This document shows, piece by piece, positions 51,099-64,000 of a DNA stretch of 64,000 bases. The notes under the pieces are model-generated. The model worked only from the letters and a program-made list of their open reading frames with translations. It did not search any database and had not been told where the DNA came from. Position 1 is the first letter of the stretch. Every line of letters begins with the position of its first letter. The translations under genes and the position numbers were made by a program. The DNA is from Setaria digitata. Its lineage: Eukaryota > Nematoda > Chromadorea > Rhabditida > Setariidae. The stretch spans positions 1 to 64,000 of the forward strand of contig RCAB01000040.1 of the NCBI GenBank assembly GCA_003640385.1, read 5' to 3'.

Positions 51099-53013
51099 TC
51101 AACGTGATTTAAGTTCATGTAATATATCTAGACAGATTTCGTAAAACATGAAGGCGAAACCGGAACTACAAGCAGCTTTCAGCTGAGACGGCCAGAGTCC
51201 TTTGAATAATCCTGCAGAAGGAAAAATGAGAAAAACGATGAACAGCAGATTTTATTTTAAACAAAATAAGACAATCAAAAGAAATACCTGTAATTTTCTC
51301 ATCTCTTAAAATGTTGACAATGATGGAATACATTGAACCCCATGGTAATTGGTTGAACTGATTGAAGCAGTGGGCCTAAACAAAATACTTATCATCACTA
51401 TCAATTAATTTCGTGAGACCACAATGTCTTTTAACAGTATGTTGTAAAATGAACGTTGAAAAGAAAGAAATCTTGAAATACACAAAAACAAACTTGCAAA
51501 CGATGCCGTACAATGTCTAAAGGATAGACGGCTGTTTTCGATATCACACCAGCTAAAGCACCACAAAACAACGGCCCAACAGATCCTGTAAGTTACTTTT
51601 CAAATCCAAATGATTTAAAATTTAAAAAGAATGATAACACAATTCCAGATTAAGAAATTACGAGACAAACCTAAATGGTGTGGAAGCTTCTGCCACGCAG
51701 TGCTGAGAGCATTGTAAAAACAGAACTGCAAACCTGCAAAACGAAATGGTTCAAATGATCAATTATCTCCAGTTAAGATAAAAACAACTAGTCAGATTTT
51801 GGAAAATTTCAATAACTCACCAATATAAGGGGCAATCTGAGCTAATGATGGAGTGATTCCCCGGAAAAAACCGCGAAAACCTTCCGAATTCCAAATTGAA
51901 ATTACGGCGTGGAATGTGCCATTATAAACCTACAATCCGAATCATTACGTGTCAAACACATATTCTTTTAATCTTGACACAGTGCATGCAAACTTGTACA
52001 TCAGTTTACAGGAAATATACTTTATGTTGTTTCTGAATAATCAATCTCGTCCTAATAACATCAAATGGTAAGGCAGAAGTCATTCCCGCACATCCCGATA
52101 ATGCTCCGCATATTATATCTGTTACTCGTCGATTTTCATTCGCAACTAAAAGTATACCACTTAATTTTTAATAATTACTGGAGGAAAAAAAGGAAAGTAA
52201 CTACTGGATATAACAGGCAGAAAAAATTAAGAACATAAGTACTAGCATAATTTTTTCAAACAATTCTTTTACAGAGTTGTCCAAATGGATTCCAAGAAAC
52301 ATTACATGGGTATCGTAACGCCTGTTTAGTAAGATATTCAAAAGTAGCAAATTGTACAATTCCATAAACAGCCGATAATCCTTGAGCAGGAACATGACCT
52401 TTCCAGAATGCAGCTAATCCTTCATCTTTATATATTAGTGAACAAGCTTGCAAGATACCGCAATATCGTCCTTTCGTTTGTCCGAATGTCGGTTCTCGTT
52501 GAAGCTAGAACAGCTATTGTTTAAAATCAAAAATAATAAATAACAGTAATTAATGTAAGTTTTCCAGAACAATTTATTGTTTTAGAAATACTCGGGAAAA
52601 TCGATTTCACGATAATTAAGAGAACTATTTCTAAAAGAAAACATTACTTTCCATAGTTTTCAACGATTTTTTATGAAGTTAATTTCAGAATATAAAATAT
52701 ATCAGTGGAGTTAGTCTAGATCTCAGGTCTACTGATCTAAGTTTCAGTCACATTCCAATAAAATACTATAATAAGCTTCCCTGCTGAAGAGAACAATGCA
52801 TTAAATCCAGAATGGATCTCCCTTAATTATTTGAATTCCACTAAATAACTTACAAAATAATAATTTGCAATATAGTCGAAACTGACTGCATACTTGAAAT
52901 CGTATTTTCAAAACATCGAGAGGTTGTATAAGGAATCTTGCTGCAATTCCAGAAATTAAACCAGCTTCACTGTACTCAAACGACGTAAGCTCGTGTGTAC
53001 CATATCCAACCAT
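51099..53013 (-). CDS. Mitochondrial thiamine pyrophosphate-type carrier
   Basis: Eight exons join in phase: 53013-52894, 52504-52273, 52145-52021, 51929-51821, 51733-51671, 51585-51494, 51375-51288 and 51211-51099, giving 313 residues, the usual length of the SLC25 family. It has three repeats, each with the carrier signature: [21 protein letters not shown] and [11 protein letters not shown]. It starts MVGYGTHEL, and human SLC25A19 also starts MVGY. It shares [15 protein letters not shown] with the human FWKGHVPAQ, plus GLQFCFY and [19 protein letters not shown]25A19 moves thiamine pyrophosphate into mitochondria in exchange for nucleotides. The open frame continues upstream of this ATG to a TTATAG acceptor, so trans-splicing there with ATG 53013 as the start is likely. 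The donor before 52273 (T/GTAAAA) is the least certain junction. The subfamily is well supported, but the substrate is inferred. Confidence 0.92.
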
Positions 53014-54245
53014 ATTTTTAGTCCACTTCACGTGTTTTTCACGGACAACTGCTTCCTATAAAACAAACACATGTTTTCTTGAACAGTGACAACGACTGGT
53101 CTAAGTGTGATGAAGCAATCATAATATGTCATCCGTTATTCGCATTCCGGAAAACATAAGTAAAATTCTCAACGAACAAAAATAAAAATAGAAAAAATTT
53201 GCGCCCTCCAATCATCCCTTCAGGCATTTGTGAACTAAAATATGAACTCGGGAAACATCTATGCCACTTCCTTGAAATAGGCAATTCCGGAATGCGGTGT
53301 CACCCTACTTAAATTTCGAAAATTATGATAACTTTTTAAAGGTTATTGGAAATCAATGAATTGGTGTAATCCAAAACTAACTTAAATTTCTCATTAATAA
53401 AATAACATTAATTTCATCTTATTTATCCCAATACGAAATATTTTTAGTTTGTTTATCACTCAGAAACGAACTGTTATTTACTATTTGCAAAAATAACGCC
53501 AAATTTTAAGTCTAAAAGAACTTTTTTTATTTCTCTCAAAATATTCAACAGACTTGATGTGACTTCCATACCTCTCTCCTTCTTGCTTTTTCTTTTCTTT
53601 CCTCACCCTCACTCTCTCTGTTTATCTCACCCTTATTCTATTTCTACTTAATGAAGTTTCTTTTGACTACTTTTCCGTAAGGAAACGTTCCTTTCCATAT
53701 CCAGAAATTGGTATGAAACATTGTAAATTGAATGGTTTTACTTTACCTTCACTCATTTAGATCATCATACTTTGCAGTCCTAACTTTCTGCTCGTTAACT
53801 TTTCGAGACAAATTAGTTTAGTTCTATTTCACTCTTAAGATTCACCTTTAGAGAAATGTAAACAAAATTCTCGGCAATTTAGAATGAAAAGTGATTCATA
53901 ATTGGGGCTGATAACCGGTAAGAAATCTTCGTGCTGTTATAACTCTTATCCCATTTTTAAGTTTTAGTTATCATTTTGAAAAGAAAATGAATGAACTAAA
54001 ATCTAAATAAATTATTTGACACTTAAATAATCTGCTTTCTAGTATTGCAGTTTGAGAGGTGCTGATTTGATAAGATGAATAATCACATTATCAGTGCAAC
54101 ACCATTCAATTTAGCCACTTCTCAGATAGTTTTTAAAAATTTTTTTCCTTCAAGCTAAGGTTCAAAATTCCTCCCAATCGCTGTTGAGGTATTGTGCAAT
54201 CTGTAGTATCGATCCGTACCATTCAATTCGTAAGTCACCACTGGG

Positions 54246-54286
54246 AAAGGTCGAGGTTACGGCGACGACCCGTAACCTCGACCTTT
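54246..54286. repeat. 17-bp perfect inverted repeat with 7-base loop
   Basis: AAAGGTCGAGGTTACGG (54246-54262) and its exact reverse complement CCGTAACCTCGACCTTT (54270-54286) are separated by CGACGAC. The arms are GC-richer than the surroundings. It would form a strong hairpin in DNA or RNA. Confidence 0.9.
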
Positions 54287-54409
54287 ACATGAAAGGCATG
54301 CTCGGAGCTAAGGTCTAGCTTCGTTCTTCCTCTCCGCTCCTTCGATGCTTCCTCACAGTTCCCTCATCAGTGTCACCACACTGTTTGTCGTTACTGTCGA
54401 GTCGTCCTA

Positions 54410-54452
54410 GACAGACAGACAGACAGATACACACACACACACACACACACAC
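54410..54452. repeat. (AGAC)n and (AC)n compound microsatellite
   Basis: Four to five AGAC units followed by about 12 AC units. Confidence 0.85.
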
Positions 54453-55293
54453 CAGGCATATCACATCCACTGTCCTTTCCAAGCACTCTCCGTCTTCTCC
54501 CCTCCCCCTCACGTTCAACCTCCCCCTCACGTCTACCTCCTTCTTACGTTTACCATCCCTTCCACCCCCTCATTATCTCTACAACGCTCATTTACCCGCA
54601 TTTCATCCGGCTACTTCGACCAACTGTGCTACTGTTCTATGTATACACTTACTTGTGCGCGATGGTCTTATCTATTTTACTTCTTTTTTCGTCCATATTT
54701 TCGGAAAAAATTTGCATCTTTCACAAAAATTTTTGCGCTAATTACTAATTATTGTTTTTTTTCATATTCACTCAGTAAATTCACACTTCCTTCTTATTTT
54801 TACAACTAAAAAAAAAAAAAAAAAGAACGAAAAAGAACGAATAAAGTAAAGCAGTGACAGTAATTCGTTCTGTTTTATTTGGGAAACTGTTGAACGCTTA
54901 AAAAAAAAAAAAAAAAAAGGAAAGAAAAAAAAAAAAAAAAGAAACAGGGACGACCTGGGATCAGTCAATTTAAACACCAGAATACGATAAATATAAGACT
55001 AGAGCAGGAAATTTATTTCCAAACTAGGCTTAGATACTTATTATAATAGTACGCTAAAGTATTTGTTATAGAAATTATACGGAAGCCTTGCTGATACTGC
55101 CATATGTTATTAGTCGACAGGCATTGAGTGATAAGGAATATCAGTAATAGTCTAAACAGCTGATAGCTTATTATATTGGCAAAACATCATCACACGTGTT
55201 GTTGTCAATGACTATCTTGTTTTTTTTGATGCATATAATTTAACTTTTAATAAATTTTTTAGAATATATTTAGAAAATGATTGCCAAACATTC

Positions 55294-55296
<3 letters not shown>

Positions 55297-55338
<42 letters not shown>
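55297..55338. repeat. (TA)n microsatellite
   Basis: About 42 bases of uninterrupted TA. A second, broken TA tract lies at about 55633-55678. Confidence 0.85.
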
Positions 55339-55341
<3 letters not shown>

Positions 55342-56326
55342 TTAATTTTATTAGAATATAATAAACTTTTTTTTTTGAAATATTTTTTCTGTTCAGAGAG
55401 GTAAAATTATACAAAAGTGAAAAAAAAAAAAAAAAATAGTAATAATTGGTGCCACCTCCGGCAGCAAAATTCATTGCTACTAGTCAAGTCAAATTAAATA
55501 TTATTTAATTTGGGAATGAACTTTTCCTGGTGAAACCAATTTTTAGCTTCCGATAGATGTCAAAATATATCTAAATGTCAACAATTAAATTTGTGTAAAT
55601 ATTAGATTGCAGCAGATTGCAAATAACTAACTATATATATATATATATATATTTAGAATTAATTTTATATATATATATACATTCATTTAAAAAAAAAAAA
55701 AAAAGAAAAAAGGAATTGCATATGTTTGCCAGATGCCGTTTTGTAAAGATAATATATTAATTATCTACTTTGCTTATCCAACAATTACAGTTTCACTTAG
55801 AACATAATGTATTCATTTTCTTTTCTTGCTTTACTATTTTAAGCATTATTTTTTTTTTTAATTATAAAATATCAAAATTATTATTATTTTTTCACTAATT
55901 TTAAGAAACGGTTTTTCATTTCGAATGACGGAAAAATTTTAAAGGTTTTGTAGATTTATATATTGCATAAAATTTGATCCTTTTAATCGTAAATTTTAAT
56001 TCCCTTCCTTTATCAAGATATTCGTACTTGATTAGCTACTTTTTAATTCATAATTACTAGTGAATTCCAGATTTCTGTTTTGCAGTTGATCTTATTTAAT
56101 TAAAATGTGTGACGAAATAATTTGCCTCGCAAAGTGGTACTAAAATTTATTGATAACAATGTTAAAAGAAAAATTGTTTAATTAAATGCATTCGACCGAA
56201 GCTTTCTGATATATTTCTTGTGTAATAATGATTGATTGTTGGTCTTTCAGTGTGAAAATATTCCTTCAATTTTTTTTTTTTTTTTTGTTTTTTTTTTTTT
56301 TTGTTTTTTGTTTTTTTCGTATTTCG

Positions 56327-58296
56327 ATGCAACGGGTGACAATGAATAAAGGTGGCCTGGATGAAGCTAATCGAATCCTCAATTTAGCGCTTGAAGAACT
56401 CAATTTTATCGCTGACGGTAAATGGATTTTATTTTGTTGAAGTTTTGTAAAGTTAAAAAAAAAAAAAAAAAAATTTTCTGCTAATTTCGACAGATTATAA
56501 TGCATCAGTCATTGTGTCGTGCCTATGTTGATGTAATATATTTGTCATGAGTTCAACTGATCTTCATGTCTTTCTCTCTAATGGTTAAAAAAAAAAAAAA
56601 AGAAAAAAACAACCAAAAAAAAAGAGAAAAGAAGAAACTTATGTGAAATATTATGTTCAATCAACAATGTGCTTTTCAAAGTTGAGAAAGATTACCATAA
56701 TTCTGTTTGAAATTTGGAAATTAATTTAAATTTTATGTACCTTATTCATAGTGTAAAAATGAGATAGTGTTAAAATGCGGCGAAATATATGCTCCCCAGG
56801 AGCTAAGATGAAAATGCTAATTGTAATTGGCTAGAGCCAAAATAACAAATGAAAAGAAAATTTTTCTTGCCAATATTTTTTACGAGGCCAATTATAAATC
56901 GATCTGTATTGGCTTATAATTACGTCATCATCGAAAAGGTAGATTGATTTAAATCTGCTGATTTTTCATCAGTTGTAACCTGGTCTCTCGGAGAAAGAAT
57001 CTTTTTCTGACATCTTTGAAATGTTTGATTTTTAATTTTTTTTTTCTCATGATCTTTTCAAAAAAAAAAATTATTAGAAATTTTTTTTTTTTTGTTTGAA
57101 ACAGAAAGGATTAGAAAAGGAAAATTGCCCTCTGAAAATACTAGTTTATCTTGTTTTCCTTTTTCATCTTTTATTACTACTTAAATAGTAGTCCTTTATT
57201 TTCTCCGTTAGCATTTTATAAACTTTTTCTTTTCGTTTCAAAATTCCAAAGAGAGTTGTTAATTGATGTACTTCAACAGCTATTCAGCAGTATTATGCCT
57301 TATTTTTCTTTGTTTTTATTTTTTCTTTTTTCCTTTCATCCTTAACAAATGATAACAGTATCCGAATTACCTTCAAGTGTTTTCATCGTATTTGGATTTG
57401 AACTGTCACTCATGTCTTAACAATGGTCATAAATTATGACCTAGTAAAGTTTATATTTTCTTTTTTTTTATTTTCTAAATTAAAGGTTATTTCCATAAAA
57501 ATCATAGTCATCTGTCTGCTTGCATTTATCATTAATACGAAACCCCTTTCATGTCTAGATAGATACCTTTTCGCTTTTTTTTTTCTTATCTCTCGAATTA
57601 CTACTAAATACTAATTGATATCAAAAATTTAATTATAGTTCCTCAATTTTGAATTATGTTCCTTATTGGACTTGATAGTTTTCCTCTTTTTTTCTCATTC
57701 GATGACTAAAAATTCATTTCTTAGTCAAAACTTTCAGATTTGAAGTATGGAGAAAATTACTCTACGCTTTATTTAATTAAAATAACCAATTGATTGGGGT
57801 TGCTTTCATTCCAAACTTTTAAATTTTTATCTTGTTTAACTTTCTTCTCTTTTTCAATTTTCACTTTACGGTTCATTTTTTATTCTTTTAAAAATGCTCA
57901 CTAAATCACAATGCAAACAGGTATCATTGCAACACCATCTCGCTCACATTCTTTCCCGTAAACAGAAGCCGGAAAATTCGTGAAATGGTGAAATTTCTTC
58001 ACATTTCCGGAATACACTCGGTTTAATTTCCCTTTTTTGAAGTGCTAATTTCAGGAATATTTTCAATTAGCATCAAATGAGTAACATTTCAATTCTGCTA
58101 AATTCTGAAACAGTTCATTTATCCATTTCACAAAGAATACGATCACGTCTCATACGGATGACTCATACATTCATTCAACTTTAAACGTTTTTTCATTCAA
58201 AAGCGTTTGACAACTTATCGATTCCTTTCTTCCTTCACAATCGGTCGTTCGGTCTGTCAACCATTATTTCGTTGCAGTCTGTATCTGTATGTGTAT

Positions 58297-58358
<62 letters not shown>

Positions 58359-58365
58359 GCGTGTA

Positions 58366-58398
<33 letters not shown>

Positions 58399-61300
58399 AT
58401 GTGTGCATGTTGTATGTATCCATCTGTATGTGTGTATGTGTGTGTGTGTCTGTGTGATTTTGTTCACAAATATCGATGTTACCATTTTAAACGATTTTCG
58501 AACTGTAAATTTAGTAACCGTTCTTAGGTTTGCATAAATTTTCTGATTAAATAAAAGTTTTCAAAATTTATTTATAGCATTTTTACAGGTCTCATAACAA
58601 TAATGATAATAATAAGTGGAATGCGATGTGAACTGTATTATTTTCACACGTTCATTGTTAAGGGTTGAGAATTATTGAAATTTTACTTATTCTTACTAAT
58701 TCACTTTTGGATCTGTGTATTTGTTGAATTTAATCACTTAATTGTGGATGAAAGATTACATTTACCGCAGTTTTATGCAGTCATTGATTTATCCCAACTT
58801 AAATTAATATTCATTCATTGCTGTTTTCTTTAATTTATCATTTCTTCGATTGGTTCCGTAACATAACCATTATTCTTTCGTAAACTCATTTTTCTGCTGT
58901 TAATTGCGGTTAATTGTTTTTATTTATTTTTACTTCTTCTGTTTAATTCAAAAATATTCATTAACATTTTTGTAGATTTTAGACGGGAAGTGAAGAAAAA
59001 AAAAACTAGAATTAATTCATTATCAATAGATCACAATGTATTGGTTACTTCTTTTATTTTCTAAATTCGGTCCTTTCAAGGTAAAGTTCAGAACGAAAAG
59101 TTTTAGTCGTTTGCGAAACTTAATGGCAATGTAAACACATTGTGTCATCAATAACAACATTATTCATGTAATAAATGAATTGATAATCGAATTGTCAAGC
59201 GGTTTCCCTTGTTAATTAATCAAATAATGAATGTATTTTCTGAAGATCCATGCTGTGTAACAAAGTTTTTCAGTATTTGATAGATTAATTCAGCGGGTAA
59301 TTTGTTAGTCATCAGCTGAACGTCTTAGCGGGACAGTTTTATCTTGAACCTCTTCCTGAACATGAGAAAGCACCGAGTAACCCTGATAATTTTATCAGCT
59401 CCTTTTTTAATTGGACTTTAAGCTGTCAGAAATTCAGTGTTAAATTTCCTTCCAATTTTTTTCTGAGGATGTAGTGAACTTGAATATTGGCCTTAAATCA
59501 TTCCATCAAATTATAATGACATAGAAGTGGAACTATTGATAGGAAAAGAAATTTTCGTTCAGTTTCGACTTCATAAATGCCATAAGCATCAACAGTTATG
59601 GTTAAATCGAAAAATGGAATAAATGCAAACCTTTCCCAATTATCGTTTTTGACTTGAAAAACTTTCAGTTTGAGAAGAAAAAGAAAATTACATTATCAAT
59701 TTAAAGTACGAACTGTACCAGACTTTATTTTCTTCTTTTCACTCTTATCAACCATTTAAACACCTAATATGGTTTATCAGTCAGCTAAAATATCATTTGC
59801 AGTCGATTTTGTGTTACAATCAAAAAAAGAAAAAAAAAAAAAAAGTGTTCCATTTCCATTTGTCACCGGTTTTCTCTACTACTCGCCGTTCCGTTTCTTA
59901 TATTTTTTGTTATAGCCTTTTTTTTTTTTTTTTTTTTTTTTTTAGGGAAAATATTTATCTTTTCAAAGATTGTATTTTTTTTTCAAAATTTTTTGTTGCT
60001 ATTTGATAGTTCGAAACTGTCCTTCATTTCTTCCAGTTTTACAAACACTGTTATACTCATCTTTTCTGGTTTTGTAAACATTATCGGATGATGTAGACAT
60101 TTTGGCTGCTGCTTACATTGCGAAACAGAAGTGAAGTGGAAGTATTGAAAATAGTGATTAGACCGGTGGGAAAAAAAAAAAAAATGGTATATATATATCC
60201 AATAGAATCGAATACGAATGGCTTAACAAAAAAAAAAATATATATACTGTATCTAATTTTGACTTTTAAATAGTGAATTTCAATCTTCCGTGTACTAAAA
60301 TGAGGGTAAAAGTCCCGAATTAGTGACAGAATGACCCATAATTGCTCCCATATTTGGAAAGGGTTTGAAGAGGGAACTGGGAAGTGGAATGGTAAAATTA
60401 AATGATAGAATTCTGGCAAACTTTGTTTTTATGTAGCCAGCAGATTTGATAGAATAATGGAGAAATGAAAAAAATGCGAAAAGACATGTGTTTCTGCAAT
60501 ATTTTTATAAATATTTGTAGAAGTGTTCACTTTTGTTTCGATTTTGCTGTCATTTCTTAAGTATTACCATATTTGATAATTTTTACGAATCATTCAGGCT
60601 GGTGTTGCATTGAATCTTAGCGACATTCTTTGGTAATTGAAGTCAAGTTAAGGTTTAATCCTCATGATAATGGGATATTTTATGACGATCTTTGGCTTTT
60701 TATTTAATAAAAGAAGACGTACTTTTCACATGAAACAATTTCTGTTATTTTATAACATTGTTAGTCTATTTTGCATGTTGAAGGATCCTACGATCTATGT
60801 ATTTATTTAGTTGAACAGTACAATTATTTCCATTGAGTTTTGCAAATGTGTGATTAATTTCTAGTGTTTTCCCTTCATTATCTTTGTTTGCTCCGGTTAT
60901 TTCTTTCATTAAATGGAATGATTACTAATTTTTGCTTATCTCTTCCGTAGCAGTATAATAAAATTATTTTGAATATTCAAATTTTGCATCATTTTATAAT
61001 AATTTCTAAAGTATATAAAGTCATGTAAGTTTTGTTTGAAGTCCAAATTGAGAATAATAACTAGCAATTGAAAAATTTTCTTTCTTTTTAGATTAATGAT
61101 AAAAAAATTTTAGGTGCTGAGCAGAAAAATAACGTAGAAATTGCCAGTACAATCCTTCAAACGAAACAAAAAATGAAAAATAATGGCAATACTGCCTCAG
61201 AAAAAGCTGATATTGCTGTTAGCGGTGTGCAGGTGGGATCCGTTATATTTACCTTGCCTTTTTTTTTTTTTTTTTTTTTTTTCCTTTTCCTTTTTATGCA

Positions 61301-64000
61301 ACTAATTTCATTTATGCTCACGAAATGTTCATTGACGTTCTGCAAAATTATCGCCATAGCCTTCTTCTTGTAGTACTTTGGTGAAACTGTTGTCCTCAGA
61401 TTTGAGAGAGCAATCACTACAGTACGTCTTTTCAATTCATGCACACAAGAACTGTTTTCGTTGTACTAAAATTAAAATTCACCCTTTTTTTTTTTTTTTG
61501 GTTAAAAAGTCAAAAGAAATAATGTTTTATAGATGCATTAAAAAAATACACTAAAATGTCACATCGAAATGTCTTTTAAGTACACTGCATAATCAAAGAG
61601 TAATCATTTATTCAATTGCATATGTATATAAATGCATGTTAATCTATTTTATTTAATTCAATTTGAAATCTACAAATATATATGTGAATTTCAGGGTGTT
61701 GGAAAGTAACTTCTAGTTGATTTACAGCCATTATGGCGGTTTATTCTCTTCATTTAAATTTTTTCAGACATTCAATTGGAATTCATCGGTGAATAACTGG
61801 ATGGATTATGAAAATGAAAATAATCGAGACTCGGGCACAAGTAGCAGTGATGGGATGCCTGCTTCAGATGTTCCTACCTCATCTACTACCTCAACCAATA
61901 TCAGCATTTTTGATGCTTTTGTGCAGGTAATTGAAATGAATTTATACATTCATACATGGACAAAAATCAAAGGACAGTTTAACTTCGTTGGTAGCGCTGA
62001 TTAAATTGTTTTAAATTTACTTAAACACGCAAAATTTTTCATCATGTTCTCGAAATAAAACTTCGGTGAAATAAATGCACTGTTAATTCAAAATAATGTC
62101 TCTGATACCCGTAGATGTATACAGACAGATTGAAAATAATTGTAATACAGAATGTAGTAGCGTTGGTAATCTTCAGTGATTTCTAATACAATTAAATTAT
62201 TCATTTTTAATTAAAATATAACGTCTCTGGGATTAGTTGGCATCATCTAGGTAATTATGAATTATAATCTAGATGATTCAAGTAGATTGGGGAATCCATT
62301 CCCATATTTTATCGGCGACATTGATGAATGGTCCTGAATGACCGATAACACAGCCATCTGCTGGATAGCCATGCGAGCCTATTTCATAACCCCATCCAGT
62401 ATGTTACGTTATCAGTAAACACACTGTAGTAAATGATCAGAGCATTGCTAAATTTTTCAATTACAGTACTTCAGACTGAGAATTAATTAAGTTTTATAAT
62501 TAAAGGGCTTGTTATACTAATGTATCATAACGTAAATGAGTTCGGCAAAATGCGATTGTTTACAGTAGTTAGAAATTCATACTGTCTGCGGCCAGTGAAA
62601 TAAATGTCATGACAACCTTACACTTTATTGATAAATTTTGCAAGTTTAGTTGACTGGTCATTAAACTGCAATGTTCATTTGCGATCATATATTCCTTTCT
62701 TACGCATAGTGCGATTTTATATCTTATTTAATTCTTATTTACAACTTCATGGTAGTTTTAACATTCAGAGAAGAAATGATATATGCCTACTCGGATATTA
62801 TTTTACCATGTAAGAATAGTTTTATGCGAGAGCACTACATATGCTTTTTGTATCCAAAATTTTTTTTCAACATCACATTTTCGCTTCTATTTGGTCAGGT
62901 ATGCATATGCTGATCGAAGTAATCCAAGAACAAATAGAGCAGAGAAGCAAATAAAATCTTAACTTAAATATGTGACTGTGTAACGCAAAAAAAAAAAAAA
63001 TCAACCTAGTAATATAGAAGTATTAAAATACTGAGTGAAAAATGACTGCTAGAAAAATAATAAGCAAAAATAGTAACGTACAATCAAGCTCATTTTTATA
63101 AACATTACATCAGACATTCCAGTACAGGTCCTTATCCGAAACTGATAATTTTTTAGCACTACATTTTCATTATCAAGTGATGTCAGTTGAACAGTTTACT
63201 TTTTTTTTCCACCTCTCATATTGTCTCGACTTTACAATTTGCCATTCCAAAAGTCATTTTGTAGGGTCTTCATATTGGTAGTATAATTCTGAAATTTTTT
63301 TGGTGTATAAAATAATATATGAGTGAAATGAAATAAAAATCAGTAGAAGACGCGCTTACATTACAAACAGCAGATGACGAACGGATGAATAACATTGGCT
63401 GAATAAAATTTAGGATAACAGGAACTATTGGAGTAATCTTCTTCATTAATGAAAGTGTAGGAAAGGGAAATTTAGGGAAAAACAGGAATCTTATCAAAAA
63501 TCAATTCTATCATTGCTGGGTCCTAAAATGATCAGTATTGCATGATTTTTGCAGTCATTTTCCGGATAAGGTTAGATTCATTAAATGTGATTATCCTAAC
63601 CTTTGACCGGTTTTGGTCCATAAAATATAAAATTTGTGTACATTTTATTTATTTTCTTATTTTTTACGGTAAGTTAGCAGCGACAAGTTTTGACGCAAAA
63701 TATCTGTGGCAGTATGCACTTAAACCGAAATAAAATTACGCGCTGCAACAGGACGATGCGTGTTATTTGAATGACCAATCTATTTGATAGTATATGATAA
63801 AAAATTTTTTAAAAAACTTAAAACATTTTAAACTTTATACTTCCACCCAGGAGGAATATATTCAGTACAGTGTTTCAAAAATCTTGGATTGTGCAAAGTT
63901 TTCTTTTTTATAGGCAATCGATCGAAAGGAAATATCTGTTAAGCCTGACTTAGAAACTCGATTGAAAATCATGAACTGGTTATGTGTTACTGAAGATACA
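56327..64000 (+). CDS. 5' part of an unrecognised gene, runs off the window
   Basis: Four exons join in phase: 56327-56417, 61114-61232, 61768-61926 and 63914-64000 (window edge), giving at least 152 residues so far. The start is ATG 56327 (or 56342, MNKGGLDEANR). A CTTTCAG acceptor lies at about 56250, leaving a T-rich leader. The frame is open further upstream but is only a run of Phe there. The first part is a probable helix (LDEANRILNLALEELNFIADG), then KADIAVSGVQ, then an acidic Ser/Thr/Asn-rich stretch likely to be disordered (DSGTSSSDGMPASDVP), then IFDAFVQAIDRKEISVKPDL and METR-like helical text ending at MNWLCVTEDT. No signal peptide and no known domain is seen, so it is probably intracellular. 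Introns 1 and 3 are long (4.7 and 2.0 kb). The product cannot be named from this portion. Confidence 0.7.
56418..61113. other. Long first intron of the right-edge gene
   Basis: 4.7 kb of AT-rich DNA, with a GT donor at 56418 and a TTTTAG acceptor at 61113. Apart from the GT-rich microsatellite it holds only homopolymer runs and short unsupported frames on both strands (for example 59797-60006 plus and 60081-60419 minus). Confidence 0.5.
58282..58458. repeat. Long (GT)n-rich microsatellite
   Basis: About 175 bases of GT/TATGTGT units, with a core of about 15 pure GT units near 58302-58340. It lies inside the first intron of the right-edge gene. It makes artificial Cys-Val or Thr-His open frames on both strands. 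Confidence 0.9.
61927..63913. other. Third intron of the right-edge gene
   Basis: 2.0 kb between a CAG/GTAATT donor and a TTTTATAG acceptor. I see nothing else in it that can be supported. Confidence 0.5.

Larger units (their letters stand above)
53014..56326. other. Divergent intergenic region
   Basis: Separates the carrier gene (minus) from the gene at the right edge (plus), so it should carry both promoters. It contains a 17-bp perfect inverted repeat (54246-54286), AGAC and AC repeats, a pyrimidine-rich patch (about 54480-54570), several A runs and long (TA)n arrays. Open frames such as 54370-54741 come from the biased composition. No gene is supported. Confidence 0.5.

Noticed and set aside
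54370..54741. Plus-strand 123-codon frame with Thr-His repeats and Pro/Ser-rich text
   Set aside because: It is explained by the AC microsatellite and the pyrimidine-rich patch; no exon structure.
58207..58537. Cys-Val and Thr-His repeat open frames on both strands
   Set aside because: They are produced by the GT-rich microsatellite in several frames at once.

Overview
The window looks like a draft assembly of a nematode genome, most likely a parasitic chromadorean of the filarial (spirurid) type. It is very AT-rich and full of poly(A)/poly(T) runs and (TA)n tracts. Its genes have many small exons split by introns of 50 to 1000 bases with TTTCAG-like acceptors. Several start codons sit a few bases after a strong acceptor, as expected for spliced-leader trans-splicing. 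Runs of N, a duplicated block around an N and a 401-base poly(A) mark assembly weak points. All exon models below were assembled by hand from reading frame, splice-site and phase agreement.

Layout. (1) 1.8-3.2 kb, plus: a small secreted precursor ending in a peptide that matches the arthropod allatotropin pattern. (2) 3.8-7.9 kb, minus, tail to tail with it: a complete ten-exon TGF-beta/BMP-type ligand with all seven knot cysteines. (3) About 8-27.9 kb: nearly 20 kb with no gene I can support, only simple repeats, a G-rich tract, a sequencing gap and a few weak open frames. (4) 27.9-30.2 kb, plus: a six-exon secreted or surface protein with EGF-like repeats. (5) 31.7-32.0 kb, minus: a broken or tiny-intron open frame. 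(6) 34.2-38.0 kb, plus: seven exons of a protein with two MAM-like cysteine/tryptophan modules. (7) 41.2-44.2 kb, minus: a complete nine-exon GSK-3 kinase. (8) 45.5-45.8 kb, minus: an unrecognised open frame. (9) 47.1-49.9 kb, minus: an Act1-like adaptor with a death domain and a SEFIR domain. (10) 51.1-53.0 kb, minus: an SLC25A19-type mitochondrial carrier. (11) 56.3 kb to the right edge, plus: the 5' part of an unrecognised gene with a 4.7 kb first intron.

The genes do not form one pathway. The window is signalling-rich, though: a candidate amidated neuropeptide, a BMP-like ligand, GSK-3 (Wnt and other signalling) and an IL-17-type adaptor, plus a housekeeping carrier. The most interesting item is the allatotropin-like precursor, because I know of no such peptide in Caenorhabditis. 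Next are the Act1-like adaptor, the symmetric 63-codon exon placed just before the cysteine knot of the BMP-like ligand, a 17-bp perfect inverted repeat at 54.25 kb and the 401-base poly(A).
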